Below are positions 11,398 to 21,586 of a stretch of 64,000 bases of DNA, piece after piece. The first letter of the stretch is position 1, and the number at the start of each line of letters is the position of its first letter. Source of the DNA: Amaurobius ferox (Eukaryota; Arthropoda; Arachnida; Araneae; Amaurobiidae); assembly GCA_951213105.1 (NCBI GenBank), contig OX578140.1:30839280-30903279 (forward strand), given 5' to 3'. Both the position numbers and the translations under genes were made by a program. The notes under the pieces were generated by a model, which searched no databases, was not told the DNA's origin, and saw only the letters and a list, made by a program, of their open reading frames with translations.

Positions 11398-12803
11398 CAC
11401 TATGTGACAGTGAAAATGAGACACCAAGAAGGAGTGGGCAGAAAAATATGCAAATTGCAGGGTAGACGTAGCTCACCGAGATATGTAAATGATGCGAAAT
11501 GTGCATCTGTCCCGCGCACGTCCAGTGAGATATAAAGGAAGGAACCTGCAGAATCGGCAATAGTCGCGCCGTTCTGCCTTCTAGGGAAATCATTTTGCCA
11601 TTTTTTTTTGTCTCAGCGCAAACGTGCAGTAGCAGAGAATTCCAGGCCGCCGCCAACCAAGGCAGTTCCAGCAGACAGACAATTTCGCGAGGGGTATGGT
11701 ATTAGGACTCAGAAGGGCAGATTGTTCCATACGTCAAATCTCAGCGGACAGCCACCTGCACGCGTCCACGGTGCAACGGCTGTGGCAGAGATTGTTAGAA
11801 CAAGGGAATGCGGCACGTTTGTGGAGTGCCGGTACGGCCAGAGCGACGTCAGCACGCGTGAGCCGACGCATCCGCCGGCAAGCGTTGTCGGCCTCGCAGA
11901 CCACTTCCGTCACCCTTCTGCAGCATGTGCAGGACACCCTTGATGTTCCCATATCGGCCAGAACCATTATCCGTCGATTGGTAGCTGGCAATTTGCACTC
12001 ATATCGCCCGTTAAAAAGACTGTCATTGACTCAATAGCACAGACGCCTCAATTTGCAATAGTATCGGGGTAGAGCCACGTGGAAGGCGGAATGGCACAGG
12101 ATCGTGTTCTCAGACGAGTCACGCTTCTGTTTTAGCAATGACAGTCAAGGTGTACGCGTCTGGCGCCGAAATGGTGACAGTTACAATCCGGCCGCATCTG
12201 TGGAACGCCACACCGCGCGACAATGCGGCAGCATAGTTTAGAACGACATTGTTAACGATAGCAGGTCACCTCTGGTCCGTATTGAGGTCACTATGACGGC
12301 TCAACGATACGTGGATGACGTGCTGTGGCCGGTGATACTACTCTTCTTTCAGGGGGTGCCCAATGTCATTTACCAGTAAGATAATGCCCCACCACACACG
12401 GCACGCATCAGCCAACATGCCCTGCAAGGTACCCAGGTTCTTCCCTGACCACCAGTCTGCCCTCTTCTCTCACCAATCGAACACGTCTGGGACGTGATTG
12501 GACGTCGCTTGCCACCGCCGCGTTTAGAAGACAAACTCTGGCAAATGGTTGACAAGGAATGAGCAGCTACCCCTTATAACAACCGCACGCTCATTGACTC
12601 TATACCTAGACGTTTTGCTGCCTGTATCGCCGCCCGCGGTGGTCCTACAACCTACTGATCAGACGGTGTTATCGCTCAGTGTATAGGTGTAACATATTGC
12701 AATAAACATCACTTATTGTTCGTTGCTGTCTCTCTCTGTTTGCCGATTTTCATCACTTTCTGCCCACTTCTTCTTGGTGTCTCATTTTCACTGTCACGTA
12801 GTG
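11398..12803 (+). mobile_element. Tc1-like DNA transposon, lineage 2 (TIR to TIR)
   Basis: Inverted termini begin CACTAYGTGACAGTG and continue about 47 bp with few mismatches (left end 11398, right end 12803). TA dinucleotides flank both sides (11396-11397 and 12804-12805). The length is 1406 bp. It sits inside the 5' palindrome of a family B element. The near-identical termini suggest a fairly recent insertion, although the transposase is already broken. Confidence 0.9.
11642..12658 (+). pseudogene. Tc1-like transposase, lineage 2, inactivated by stop codons
   Basis: One frame runs almost through the element: an N-terminal helix-turn-helix region (DCSIRQISADSHLHASTVQR), a basic linker, then the core with D in VFSDESRF, D in DNAPPHTA, and E in SPIEHVWD. 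It ends ARGGPTTY-stop at 12656-12658. Between the second D and the E I count 32 residues, two fewer than the classical DD34E spacing. In-frame stops occur after RLSLTQ, NLQ, GSIV, NVIYQ, TQVLP and MVDKE, several replacing residues such as W or Q. No frameshift is needed across most of the core. The start is unclear because an upstream stop at 11630-11632 closes the frame; the first ATG in frame is 11696. Confidence 0.88.
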
Positions 12804-13319
12804 TATAAGGAAAGTATTCGAATCGTGTCGAAAATCGCAACTAGAGTTTTCGATTGATCTACACGTTTTGGGACCTGTAGAACACGAAAAAGTACTTATA
12901 CCGTAACGTCTGTGTGTGTGTCTCTCTCTCTCTCTCTGTGTATATGTGTGCCTGTATGTGTGTGTGTGTGCATTTGCCTGTCTGTTCAATGTATGTATCC
13001 ACTCCAACTCAAAAACCAATTGAAATAATTTCATAAAATTTTATAAGTATATCACTTGTGGATAACCCTGGTGCTGAGTGCTGATTAGATTTTGGTACGA
13101 CTTGGTATAAAAAAACGTGCCTTTATTTTGCAAAATAGCTCGCAAAAAGTTAATGTATTCTCTATAACTAAAAAACTAGTTGACCAAAATGTGTTCTCTA
13201 TAACTAAAAAATTAGTTGATAAACTGATGTGGCGCCAGGGTTTGAATGCACATGACAGTGATTGTAAATGTTCATAAAAGAGAGTTTGTAACACATGTCA
13301 AATTGTAAAACTACAAATC

Positions 13320-13560
13320 TCTAGAAATTTGTAGCCCCTGTCAGGTGTGGCTCAGATCGAGGTCCGGTCCAGGACCTCCCGGCTGTGGGAACCCCTCCGG
13401 TCTTCATTTTTATTGGGACGCATAAGAAATGAGCGCCACTTCGCAAGCTAGTGAAATTAGTCGAAATTGAACAGCCCTTTTCTCGCACATCGTGAAACAT
13501 CGAATAAAAAGACGAAGTGACTTCCACCCCATTTTTGTTCCCCGTTTTAGAAAATCTGAA
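13320..13560. other. GC-richer island of unknown nature
   Basis: Less AT-rich than the flanks (for example GATCGAGGTCCGGTCCAGG). A 68-codon frame exists on the minus strand (13321-13527) but I cannot tie it to a family. It could be a retroelement 3' end or an unrecognised exon. No second copy is visible here. Confidence 0.3.
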
Positions 13561-15785
13561 AGGACTCTATTTTAAAATGTAAAAATTATACTGTGTATTT
13601 ATGTAAATTTTACCTCACCACACACGCCCTCTTTTAAACTCCTTCATTTTGTTCCTGAAAGCGAGATTCGCTCCTTATATACACCACCACGGTGCTCAGT
13701 TTCAATGCGCTGTAGTTACGACTATTCATTCATTGGCTGCGAATTTTTGATTATTTGCATATTCGGTTGAGAGGTGTTTGCATGTAAAATTTCATTACTA
13801 TCGGATTATTTTGCGGGTTGCGTCGATTTTTTGTCTTAGAGTGTATGTAACAGACAAAACATTTTTAAAATTTACAGTTTCGAAATACTAACCGAAACTT
13901 TCATATCCCAATATCATTTATACGGCATTCTTAAAATTAGTTTTGTAATATTAAAAACTCAAGATTTATCTGCGCGATATTGTCTCCTAAGCTTACATTC
14001 TAACGTCTGCATAAACAAAATTTTGGCTTTTTCGAATCCTTGGAGTATAAAGATAATATTTGCTTTAACTATTTTGTGCGTTGCAGTTTTTGCAGTTTTC
14101 GCATTGCAGTCTTAATTTTACTTTCTCCAAACCTCTATGTTAAAAGAAAAATGTATAAAAAAAATGTCTCAAAATTGGATAGCTGGATAATAGAAAAACT
14201 CTAACAAACTTTATAAATGATTAAATATTAAAAATCATTTAAACTGTAAGCAAACATTTTAACTATTTATAGTTAACAACATTTTATTATAGTTAACAGC
14301 ATTTTAAATTTTTTAAATTATTCTATTTATATAAAAGAAATCAGGGATATATCAAAAAGTGAATTATTTCAAACTAAACCGTATGTTTTTAAATTAGTAA
14401 ACAGTAAAAATAATTAAAATTTAAATTATATACAATATGCAAACGATTATCACATAATAGTGGGGACCCGTGAAAAATCGTGGGAAATTTTTATTCACCA
14501 AAATTTAATAAACGTAAAAGGTTTTTAAGTTTAATATTTTTATATCAGAAATATCTTCAAAAATAATATTTTAGTATAAGTTTAATATAATATTATTTAC
14601 TTGAGTAAAACGACTCAAAATTATCTCATTAAATCAGTTTTGATGTCCCTTTCTTAAGTGACCGGATAATAATGGAAGTACCAAGTGACTGTAAGGTTTA
14701 ACTACGCTTACAGAGAATCTTAGGTGGATACATGGAAATTTTACTCTGATTTAAGGTTTAATTAATCAAATGAAAATTATAAAATAAGTCAAATATGTTA
14801 TTTTTGCAAAAAAGTATAGTATTTTAAAATAACGTAATCTCTTATTTTGTTAAAAGCAAATAACACAAACAAACACAAGTCATCAAACCTATGCATATGT
14901 TTGATGCTATTCGGCAAACGATAATAACGTGCGAAATTACTGACACTCGAAATTATGTTGTTTTATATTTTGAGTAAAATAAACAGGTCACGTGTGATAA
15001 ATCAAAATGTCTATATATTTTATAATATTTAAAACAATTTTAAAGCATAAATAACATCCCAAGTAAGTTACTTCAGAACATAAAAATTTATATTTCATAA
15101 AATTTACTTTAATCCCCTTTTTCTCAAATCGTTTAAACACAGTATGCAGCAACTGTATTCCATCTCTTTTTTAATTACTAACCAAAATAGAAAAATCTAT
15201 GTAACACATTGCATTTGTAATGCCTCCTAAAATTTCATCCATAATTTCTTGAAAATATAATGGAGCTTACCATATGGGGTCTAGTGTACTTAAACAATCC
15301 GGGATGTGTGTTAATAGTTAATAATTTTTTTATTCTTCAATGACTGATAATTGTCAGCATACGTTTTATAAATCCAACAATATAAGGATCTTTCTAGAAA
15401 TAAATTGAAAAATTCTTCCATTGTTGGAAGTGGGTAATGTTCTGTAGCTGAAACCGGGTTGAGTGTGACTTAATAGTCTGCACGCATCCGTACATTTCCA
15501 TTCAGTTTACCTGCTACTATCAAAGGCGTAGCCGTTTAACTTTCTACCGTTCTGCCGTTTTAACTTTCTACTGTAGTTTTCTCTTTAATCAACGATCTCA
15601 ATTTTGCTCCACTGCTGGTTTTATTGAAAAGGGATCGCTCTATGTTTAGAAAATTTTGAGAAGGTCACATCTTTAAGGGGAAGTGAAATCCGTTCGAACC
15701 TGGATCAAAAACAAATCGATATATAGTTTTAAAGTCGTGTAGCAGCAGCTTCACTAAAATGTCATTAGAAAAGTGTTGTTTACAA
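13561..15785. other. Long AT-rich spacer
   Basis: No open frame, repeat terminus or RNA gene that I can support. The composition is uniformly AT-rich with T- and A-runs. Confidence 0.5.
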
Positions 15786-15789
15786 ATGT

Positions 15790-16265
15790 CGGTCGCCTAA
15801 TCGCTAGGCGATTAAACAGCGAGCTCTCCAGTATTTCTCAATGAATGAATTAAAAGTCACTAGTGCAAAGCACTCTTCCAAATGTTTTCCAGACATAGGC
15901 TGTCGTAGGTCACACAAAATGTAATCCGAGGAAGCAGCAAGTCCAATTCGATAAAGATGAGCTCTGAGACAGTCATGACCAGTCAGAAGTCTGAATCTGG
16001 CAACTTCTTCTCGTCTGGAATGACAGAAATGGTCTTGCTGAGGAAGTTCCATGACTTTCCCTTAGATGTATGCAGATATTCAGCCTCAATTTCTTTTTTG
16101 TGTAGCATTTTAATGTACAGTTACACTGAATGAAAAGTCATAGACTTTGAGAATCTGAGATCCGCCATAGCACTCTTTTTGGCCAAAAAGTCCACTTTTT
16201 CATTTCCTGATACTCCGCAATGTGCAGTGCAGACACCGACTGTAAATTGATTCTGTGAAAAGTTT
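15790..16265 (-). pseudogene. Retroelement RNase H domain and C-terminus, broken
   Basis: Minus-strand translation from about 16265 gives HCGVSGNEKVDFLAKKSA, the C-terminal part of a retroelement RNase H domain (family pattern H.GI.GNE.AD.LAK). After a stop and a frameshift near 16050 it continues as RFRLLTGHDCLRAHLYRIGL, with a C..C..H..C-like cluster (CDLRQPMSGKHLEEC). It ends at about 15798. This order is what non-LTR retrotransposons with RNase H show at the end of their second reading frame. It is a fragment with at least one stop (after MTFHSV) and one frameshift. Which LINE clade cannot be told from this piece. Confidence 0.7.
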
Positions 16266-16380
16266 ACGCCGCATGTTTTAAGCTAGTGTAATTTAATTTT
16301 GCTTAATCACTCAGGAAGAAAAGTATCTCGCTACTTCGGCTTTTGACAATGATCATGATAAATCCGTTTTCCTGATTCCG

Positions 16381-16674
16381 TTAAGATAGCCCAATGATTA
16401 TTTTCCCTTTAACATGAAATTTTTCACCTATAAGTGTACTAAGTTTCATATTGACGGGTTCAATTTTCATTTTCTTCAATTCCAGAATCCCTCGGTAAGT
16501 ATGCTCTGACAAAACTGAGACACATGAACCCCTGTCTATCATCATTCCCATTGATTTACCTTTAATTTCGAGCTCACAGTAAAAATCAGAATCATTTTTG
16601 ATTATTCCTTCGTTTGAATTTTCTTCAATTGCTGGATCATTCGGTACATATGCTTCGACAAAACTGAGACACAT
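16381..16674 (-). pseudogene. Retropepsin fragment of an LTR retrotransposon
   Basis: A 97-codon minus-strand frame contains DFYCELEIKGKSMGMMIDRG, which has the shape of a retroviral-type aspartic protease. The catalytic triad is D-R-G where the family has D-T/S-G, so the site is damaged. The flanking sequence (SVLSEHTYRG..LSTLIGEKFHVKG) fits a Ty3/Gypsy-like protease. There is no reverse transcriptase nearby. Two further partial copies lie at 16640-16745 and 17645-17780. An amplified, decayed fragment is more likely than a gene. Confidence 0.65.
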
Positions 16675-16745
16675 AAATCCATCATCATTTCCATTGATTT
16701 ACCTTCACTTTCGAGTTCAAAGTGAAAATCTGAATCATTTTCAGT
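16640..16745 (-). pseudogene. Second retropepsin fragment, partly duplicated
   Basis: The minus strand reads TENDSDFHFELESEGKSMEM, then MMMDL with the D-T-G region partly lost, and joins SVLSKHMYR. It is a diverged duplicate of the neighbouring fragment and overlaps its N-terminal side. It continues the series of broken protease pieces. Confidence 0.5.
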
Positions 16746-16747
16746 TA

Positions 16748-16830
16748 CTCCTTCGTTTGGCTTTTCATTATTCCTTCCTTTGGCTTTTCATTATTCCTTC
16801 CTTTGGCTTTTCATTATTCCTTCGTTTGAA
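16748..16830. repeat. 23-bp minisatellite, about 3.5 units
   Basis: The unit TTTGGCTTTTCATTATTCC plus TTCC is repeated in tandem with very few differences. It lies beside the protease fragments, and related single units (TTTGGCTTTC) occur at about 17785, so it probably arose from retroelement sequence. Confidence 0.85.
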
Positions 16831-17357
16831 TCTTTTTTAAGGGGACGGTGGACGTTGAATTTTTTTTATTTATTTATTGACTTAGAAACGTGAAAATTTG
16901 TATAAATATTCCTCTTAACATTATACAATACCATTAATTTTTTTTTTCAATTTTGTTATAATTTTGTATTTTTTTTAATTAAATTTTTTTAACGAAAATT
17001 TGAAAATACTTCTTGCGTACCATTTGTTCACATTTTTGATTAATTCTATATTATGATCACTCAAAAACACATTATGTACAAATTTGTGTATTCATTTTTA
17101 AATCCCTTAAAAAGTTAATTTTTTAAAAATATTTTTCTATATTAAAACTTAATTTTCATCATTTAATTAGGTTCTTATTCACTTTTAATTACCTTAATAC
17201 AGTCCAATTATAAAATGCATACCCAGTTTCATTAAAAAGTATGAGAGGTGTCTTCTTGCCAAATTTCATGCATCTCAGACAAAAATTAAGACGCATATGG
17301 AGCATTTTAAAAATGTAAAACCTTTAAAGATTCCGTTTCGAAAAAAAATGCATTCAA

Positions 17358-17571
17358 CCTTTTGCTTACGGGTGGGACAGCGTTTATCCCAAACGAAGAA
17401 CTTCCCAAAAAGACAGGTATTTGACATACCCTATCCCAAACAGTTCGATCCCCTTTGCAGGAATTGGCGTCCATGGAAATCGCCGACAGAAACATTGCAC
17501 CTGCTGCAGCAGGTGCAATGTTTCTGTCGGCGTCTTTATCCATTTGCGCTGTCCCACCCATAAGCAAATGC
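17358..17571. mobile_element. MITE with TTAA-type ends (piggyBac-like), copy 1
   Basis: Terminal inverted repeats CCTTTTGCTTACGGGTGG (17358) and its diverged complement (to about 17571) enclose about 210 bp. The flanking TTAA is decayed here but intact at two sister copies (28123 and 28578). TTAA targets and ends starting CC are characteristic of piggyBac. No transposase is present. The right half contains a perfect 52-bp palindrome. Confidence 0.75.
17481..17532. repeat. Perfect 52-bp palindrome
   Basis: CGCCGACAGAAACATTGCAC followed by CTGCTG reads identically on the opposite strand about the centre CTGCAG, with no spacer and no mismatch. It lies inside the MITE. It would extrude as a 26-bp-arm cruciform. 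Confidence 0.95.
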
Positions 17572-17644
17572 TAAATGTGTAAAATAATGTTATATATTAA
17601 AACTTTTTCTAGTCGATTTTTACTCATTTCAACGTTCACTGTCC

Positions 17645-17885
17645 CCTTAATTCCAGAATCACTCGATGCACATGCTCTGGTAAAACTGAGATGCATGAAT
17701 CCGTGTCTATCATCATTCTCATTGATTTACCTTCAATTTCGAGTTCACAGGGAAAATCAGAATAATTGTTAAATATCCCTTCATTTGGCTTTCACTTTGC
17801 GGATTTGTTCGATACTAAACATACAATTTTTGTACAACTCTGGTATCTGAAGCATTGTTTAGCACCCCTTTAGGGCGACATGAAT
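17645..17885 (-). pseudogene. Third retropepsin fragment with upstream gag-like stub
   Basis: The minus strand reads CFRYQSCTKIVC (possibly a decayed zinc-knuckle), a stop, then DFPCELEIEGKSMRMMIDTD. The protease motif is D-T-D where D-T-G is expected. Order and similarity tie it to the two fragments at 16.4-16.7 kb. The MITE at 17358-17571 lies between them. Confidence 0.55.
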
Positions 17886-18815
17886 ATGTGATAATTTTAG
17901 CGGGAAATTTAATAATTTTATTTTATTCTTTGCTTTTGCACTCCTAATGGAAACTGTGATTGAAAAACATGCTAAAAGTGAAGCTCTACAAATTTCACTC
18001 GTATAATATTCTACAAATATTTACGAAGCTAAGTTTGAGGCAAACTGTTCTCTATCTCATCTAATCCTCGCGTCCATTAACTTCCTTAAATACTTTACAT
18101 AAATGAATTTATTCAAAATAATCTATATAAATAGCTTTTAAAATCGTGTGAAAATTTTATAAGTGTTTACGTGCTTTAGAAGTGTACGATTACAGTTGTC
18201 ACGATCAATTAGACGTATCATTAAGATTATTTAAACAGCTCATCAAAATTCTAAACTCATCTTTCGAGTATTTGCAAATGAGAAACCAAAAATACGAAAA
18301 GGCCTAATGAGGCCCTCTTGCTTCAAAATACAGCGACTGGCATCACCATAGTAACGATTCGAATGAAGCTTCAAACTAAATATACTTTAAATGCAGATCA
18401 ATCATCATTATCCATTTTGTTTCTAAGCGTGCACAGCTTACAGTTAGAACGTTCGCTAAATTCGGGATAAAATCCTGAAGTAATATTTGACAATATAATT
18501 GACGCGGAGTTGTTTCCTATCAATTTAACCACTTTTTTCATGAAACAGATTTTACAAGTACGGAGTCCACATGCAGAGGGCAGGCAATTAACTGACAGAC
18601 TCAGGGAACTTTTAAAATGTTCTTGTAAAAATGGAAATATTTATAGATAGGAGTAAAATACGAGAACACTTATGAAAATCGCTAACAAGGCTAAGAATGT
18701 CATTTTGGGAAACTTCAGCCAGGGAAAGTAATCGCTGTGGACAAGATTTGGTTCTGATCACTGCTATACTACTAATGGTTGTCTGGAGAATGTTTTCTTA
18801 TATAATGAAAGATGA

Positions 18816-18847
<32 letters not shown>

Positions 18848-18957
18848 GTGTCCGCGCGCATGCGCTGTACTGTATATAAAACATTTTCAAAAACGCACAG
18901 TTAAGTTAAGTATCAGCTCAGAATTTCATAGATTTCGCAACAGATTTCAAGTTCGGT

Positions 18958-19054
<97 letters not shown>

Positions 19055-19348
19055 TAATGTGCCCCTCATAAATTACATTTATATTAATAAATTATACTTT
19101 ATATTTAATACATTTAATATACTTTATATTGAATGTACTTTATGTTTAATAAATTATACTCCATATTACATAAATTATATTTTGTATTAATATGCCCCTC
19201 ATAAATATAATGTCCATATGCATTGCATATTTTGAAATGCAGAGTACCTTACTGTATACAACAACTTATAAACATTTGTCAAGAAAATACTAAAGTGTTT
19301 CGTGTTAACTTCAATAAAGTTTTGCTGAATATAATATTTATCTTTCTT
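17886..19348. other. Spacer with two long microsatellites
   Basis: No gene is visible. A (TG)n tract lies at about 18818-18847, and a very long uninterrupted (AT)n tract at 18961-19048 (about 44 units). Next to it are A/T-rich imperfect repeats of TTATATTTAATA words (19049-19200). Confidence 0.6.
18961..19048. repeat. (AT)44 microsatellite
   Basis: Uninterrupted alternating AT over 88 bp. It is the longest pure dinucleotide tract in the window. Confidence 0.98.
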
Positions 19349-19978
19349 TTACTTTCCCTGCAATACATGGTGGATGCATAGGTAAAATATTGGAATCATC
19401 TCAAAAATCGCAACTCGAGTTTTCGGCGGATTTATACGTTTTGGGACCTCTAGAATACGAAAAACTATTTTTAGCATGGCGTCTGTCTGTCTGTGTGTCT
19501 GTCTGTGCAATGTAGATATTCACTTTAACTTAAAAACTGATAGAAAAAATTTTATAGGTAAGTCGCTTGTGGGTGAATCTAGTACTGATTAGATTTTGAT
19601 ATGATTGAGGATAAAAAAGCCTGTTTTTTTTTTTACGAAGTGGCCTCCAAACATTGTCTGTAACCACTCTAGCTGAAAAACTAATTGATCAAATCTCACA
19701 AAATTTGGTAGAGAAGTCACTTGTGAATTACCCTTATCCTGATTAGATTTTAGTATGATTCGAAAAAAAAAACAGAACCTGCCTTTTTTTTTTGCGAAAT
19801 GGCCCACAAAAATTGTTTGCATCCACTCTATCTGGAAAACTAATAGACCAAATTTCACAAAATTTGGTTGTTAAATCACTTGTGGGTTACCCTGGTGGTG
19901 CTAATTAGATTTTGGTATAATTCAGAATGAAAGAACATGCCTTTTTTTGCGAAAAGGCGAGCAAAATTCGTCAAAATC
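19349..19978 (+). mobile_element. Family B element, 3'-truncated (copy B4)
   Basis: Starts at the 5' palindrome region (ACTTTCCCTGCAATACATGG) and carries the GTCTGTCT tract and two to three internal ~150-bp units (each with GATTAGATTTT..GCGAAATGGCC). It stops abruptly where a reverse B begins, giving a tail-to-tail inverted pair. Confidence 0.8.
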
Positions 19979-20769
19979 TAAAATGATTTTCCCTGCAAAC
20001 TCATATTCACGTTCTCTTTATTTCTTCAATAATTCATTAAATTCAGTTTATTTGCACATAATAACAACCATAATTATTTTCAATTACACTGAATTTGCAC
20101 TTTTAATTCAATTTTCGTTATCATTTGGTAACTGGGCATATTTTCAAAGATGGAGTAGCAAAAATGTGAAAAAATGAAATATCTCGTTAACGGCTAGTCC
20201 TACAGTAATGAGGTTGGTTTCTTTCGTTTCATCGTCAAAAATTACGTATGAAATTAGCATTTAATTGATAGATTTGAGCATACGTAGTCTTTATTTTTAG
20301 GTTAAACGATTTTTGCGGACCATTTCGCAAAAAAGGGAAGTTTGTTTTTCTTCTAATCATACCAAAATCTAATCAGCGTCAGGTCAATCTACAAGAGATT
20401 TATCTGCCAAATTTTGTGAAATTTGGTCTATTAGTCTTTCAGCCAGAGTGGATAAAGATAATTTTTGAGAGCCATTTCACAAGAAAAGGCAGGTTGTTTT
20501 ATCTCGAATCGTATCAAAATCTAATCAGCACCAGTGTCACCCACAAGTGACTACCAAATTTTATGAAATTCTTTCAATTAGTTTTTCAGTTAGAGTGGAT
20601 ACAAAATGTGCACAGACAGACAGACACACACACACAGACGTCATGTTAAAAAGTTTTCTCGCGTTCTAGAGGTCCCAAAGCGTGTAGATCCGTCGAAAAC
20701 TCGAGTTGCGATTTTCGGCACGATTCCAATACTTTCCCTATATAATTACCATGTATTGCAGGGAAAGTA
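19979..20769 (-). mobile_element. Family B element, reverse (copy B5)
   Basis: Starts inside the B 3' end (lacking the outermost CTGATGTG hairpin) and runs to the complement of the 5' palindrome (ACTTTCCCTATATAATTACC..GCAGGGAAAGT, about 20733-20769). It is joined directly to the next reverse copy. Confidence 0.82.
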
Positions 20770-21586
20770 AAAATCTGATATGGGCAGCACATAACTTTCT
20801 CTGCAGACTTATATTCACGGTGTCTTTATTTATTCGATAATTCATTGAGTTTAATTGCACAAAATAACAGCCATAATTATTTTAGTTACACTGAATTTGT
20901 ACTTTTAATTCAATTTTCGTTTTAATTCCGTAACTGGACTTCAAAGGTGACGTGTTGAAAATGCGGAAATACTAAAATATCTTGAAAACGGCTAGCCCTA
21001 AAGTATTTATTATTTCAGTCATCAAAAATTACGTACCAAATAAGCATTTAATTGATATATTTAAACATACGTAGTTTTTTATATTTAGATTCAACGATTT
21101 TTGAGGGTCATTTCGCAAAAAGGCAAATTCTTTTTTTTTTTTTAAATCTGATGTGGGCAAATTAGTGCTGATTAGAGCGTATTAAAACCTAATCAGCATC
21201 GGATTAACCTACAAGTAATTTTGTGAAAAAATTTACAAAATTTACTAAATTTTGTGAAATTTGGTCTATTAGTTTTTCAGCTAGCGTGAATACAGGGAAT
21301 TTTTGAAGGGCCATTTCGCAAAAAAGACCGGTTCTTTTATCCAGAATCGTACTTAAATCTAATTAGCACCAGAGTCTCCTATAAGGGCCTTACCTACCAA
21401 ATTTTATGAAATTCGGTCAATCAGTTTTTCAGTTAGAGTGGGTACAAAATCTGCGCAGACAGACAGACGCACAGATAAAAGTCATGCTAAAAATAGTTTT
21501 TTCCTGTTCAAGTGGTTCCTAAACGTGTTGATCAGTCAAAAACTCTAGTTGTAGTCCCTATACATTACCAAGTATTACAGGTAAAT
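20770..21586 (-). mobile_element. Family B element, reverse (copy B6)
   Basis: Full B architecture with 3' hairpin end (AAATCTGATATGGGCAGCACA) at the left. At the right is a decayed 5' palindrome that has lost about 30 bp between the CTAGTT and CCCTATACATTACC parts. Inserted bases at about 21140-21165 repeat an AAATCTGATGTGGGCA word, a small internal copy of the 3' terminus. Confidence 0.8.

Larger units (their letters stand above)
11370..13222 (+). mobile_element. Family B element split by a Tc1 insertion (copy B3)
   Basis: The first part (ACTTTCCCTACATTGCATGG, 11371-11390) is the left arm of the B 5' palindrome. The right arm and body resume at 12804 (TATAAGGAAAGTATTCGAATC). The body runs through a GT/CT microsatellite to the GCTGATTAGATTTTGGTACGA block. 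The copy fades out near 13222 without its 3' terminus. A local ~36-bp duplication (TTCTCTATAACTAAAAAAYT) lies at about 13156-13222. Confidence 0.85.
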
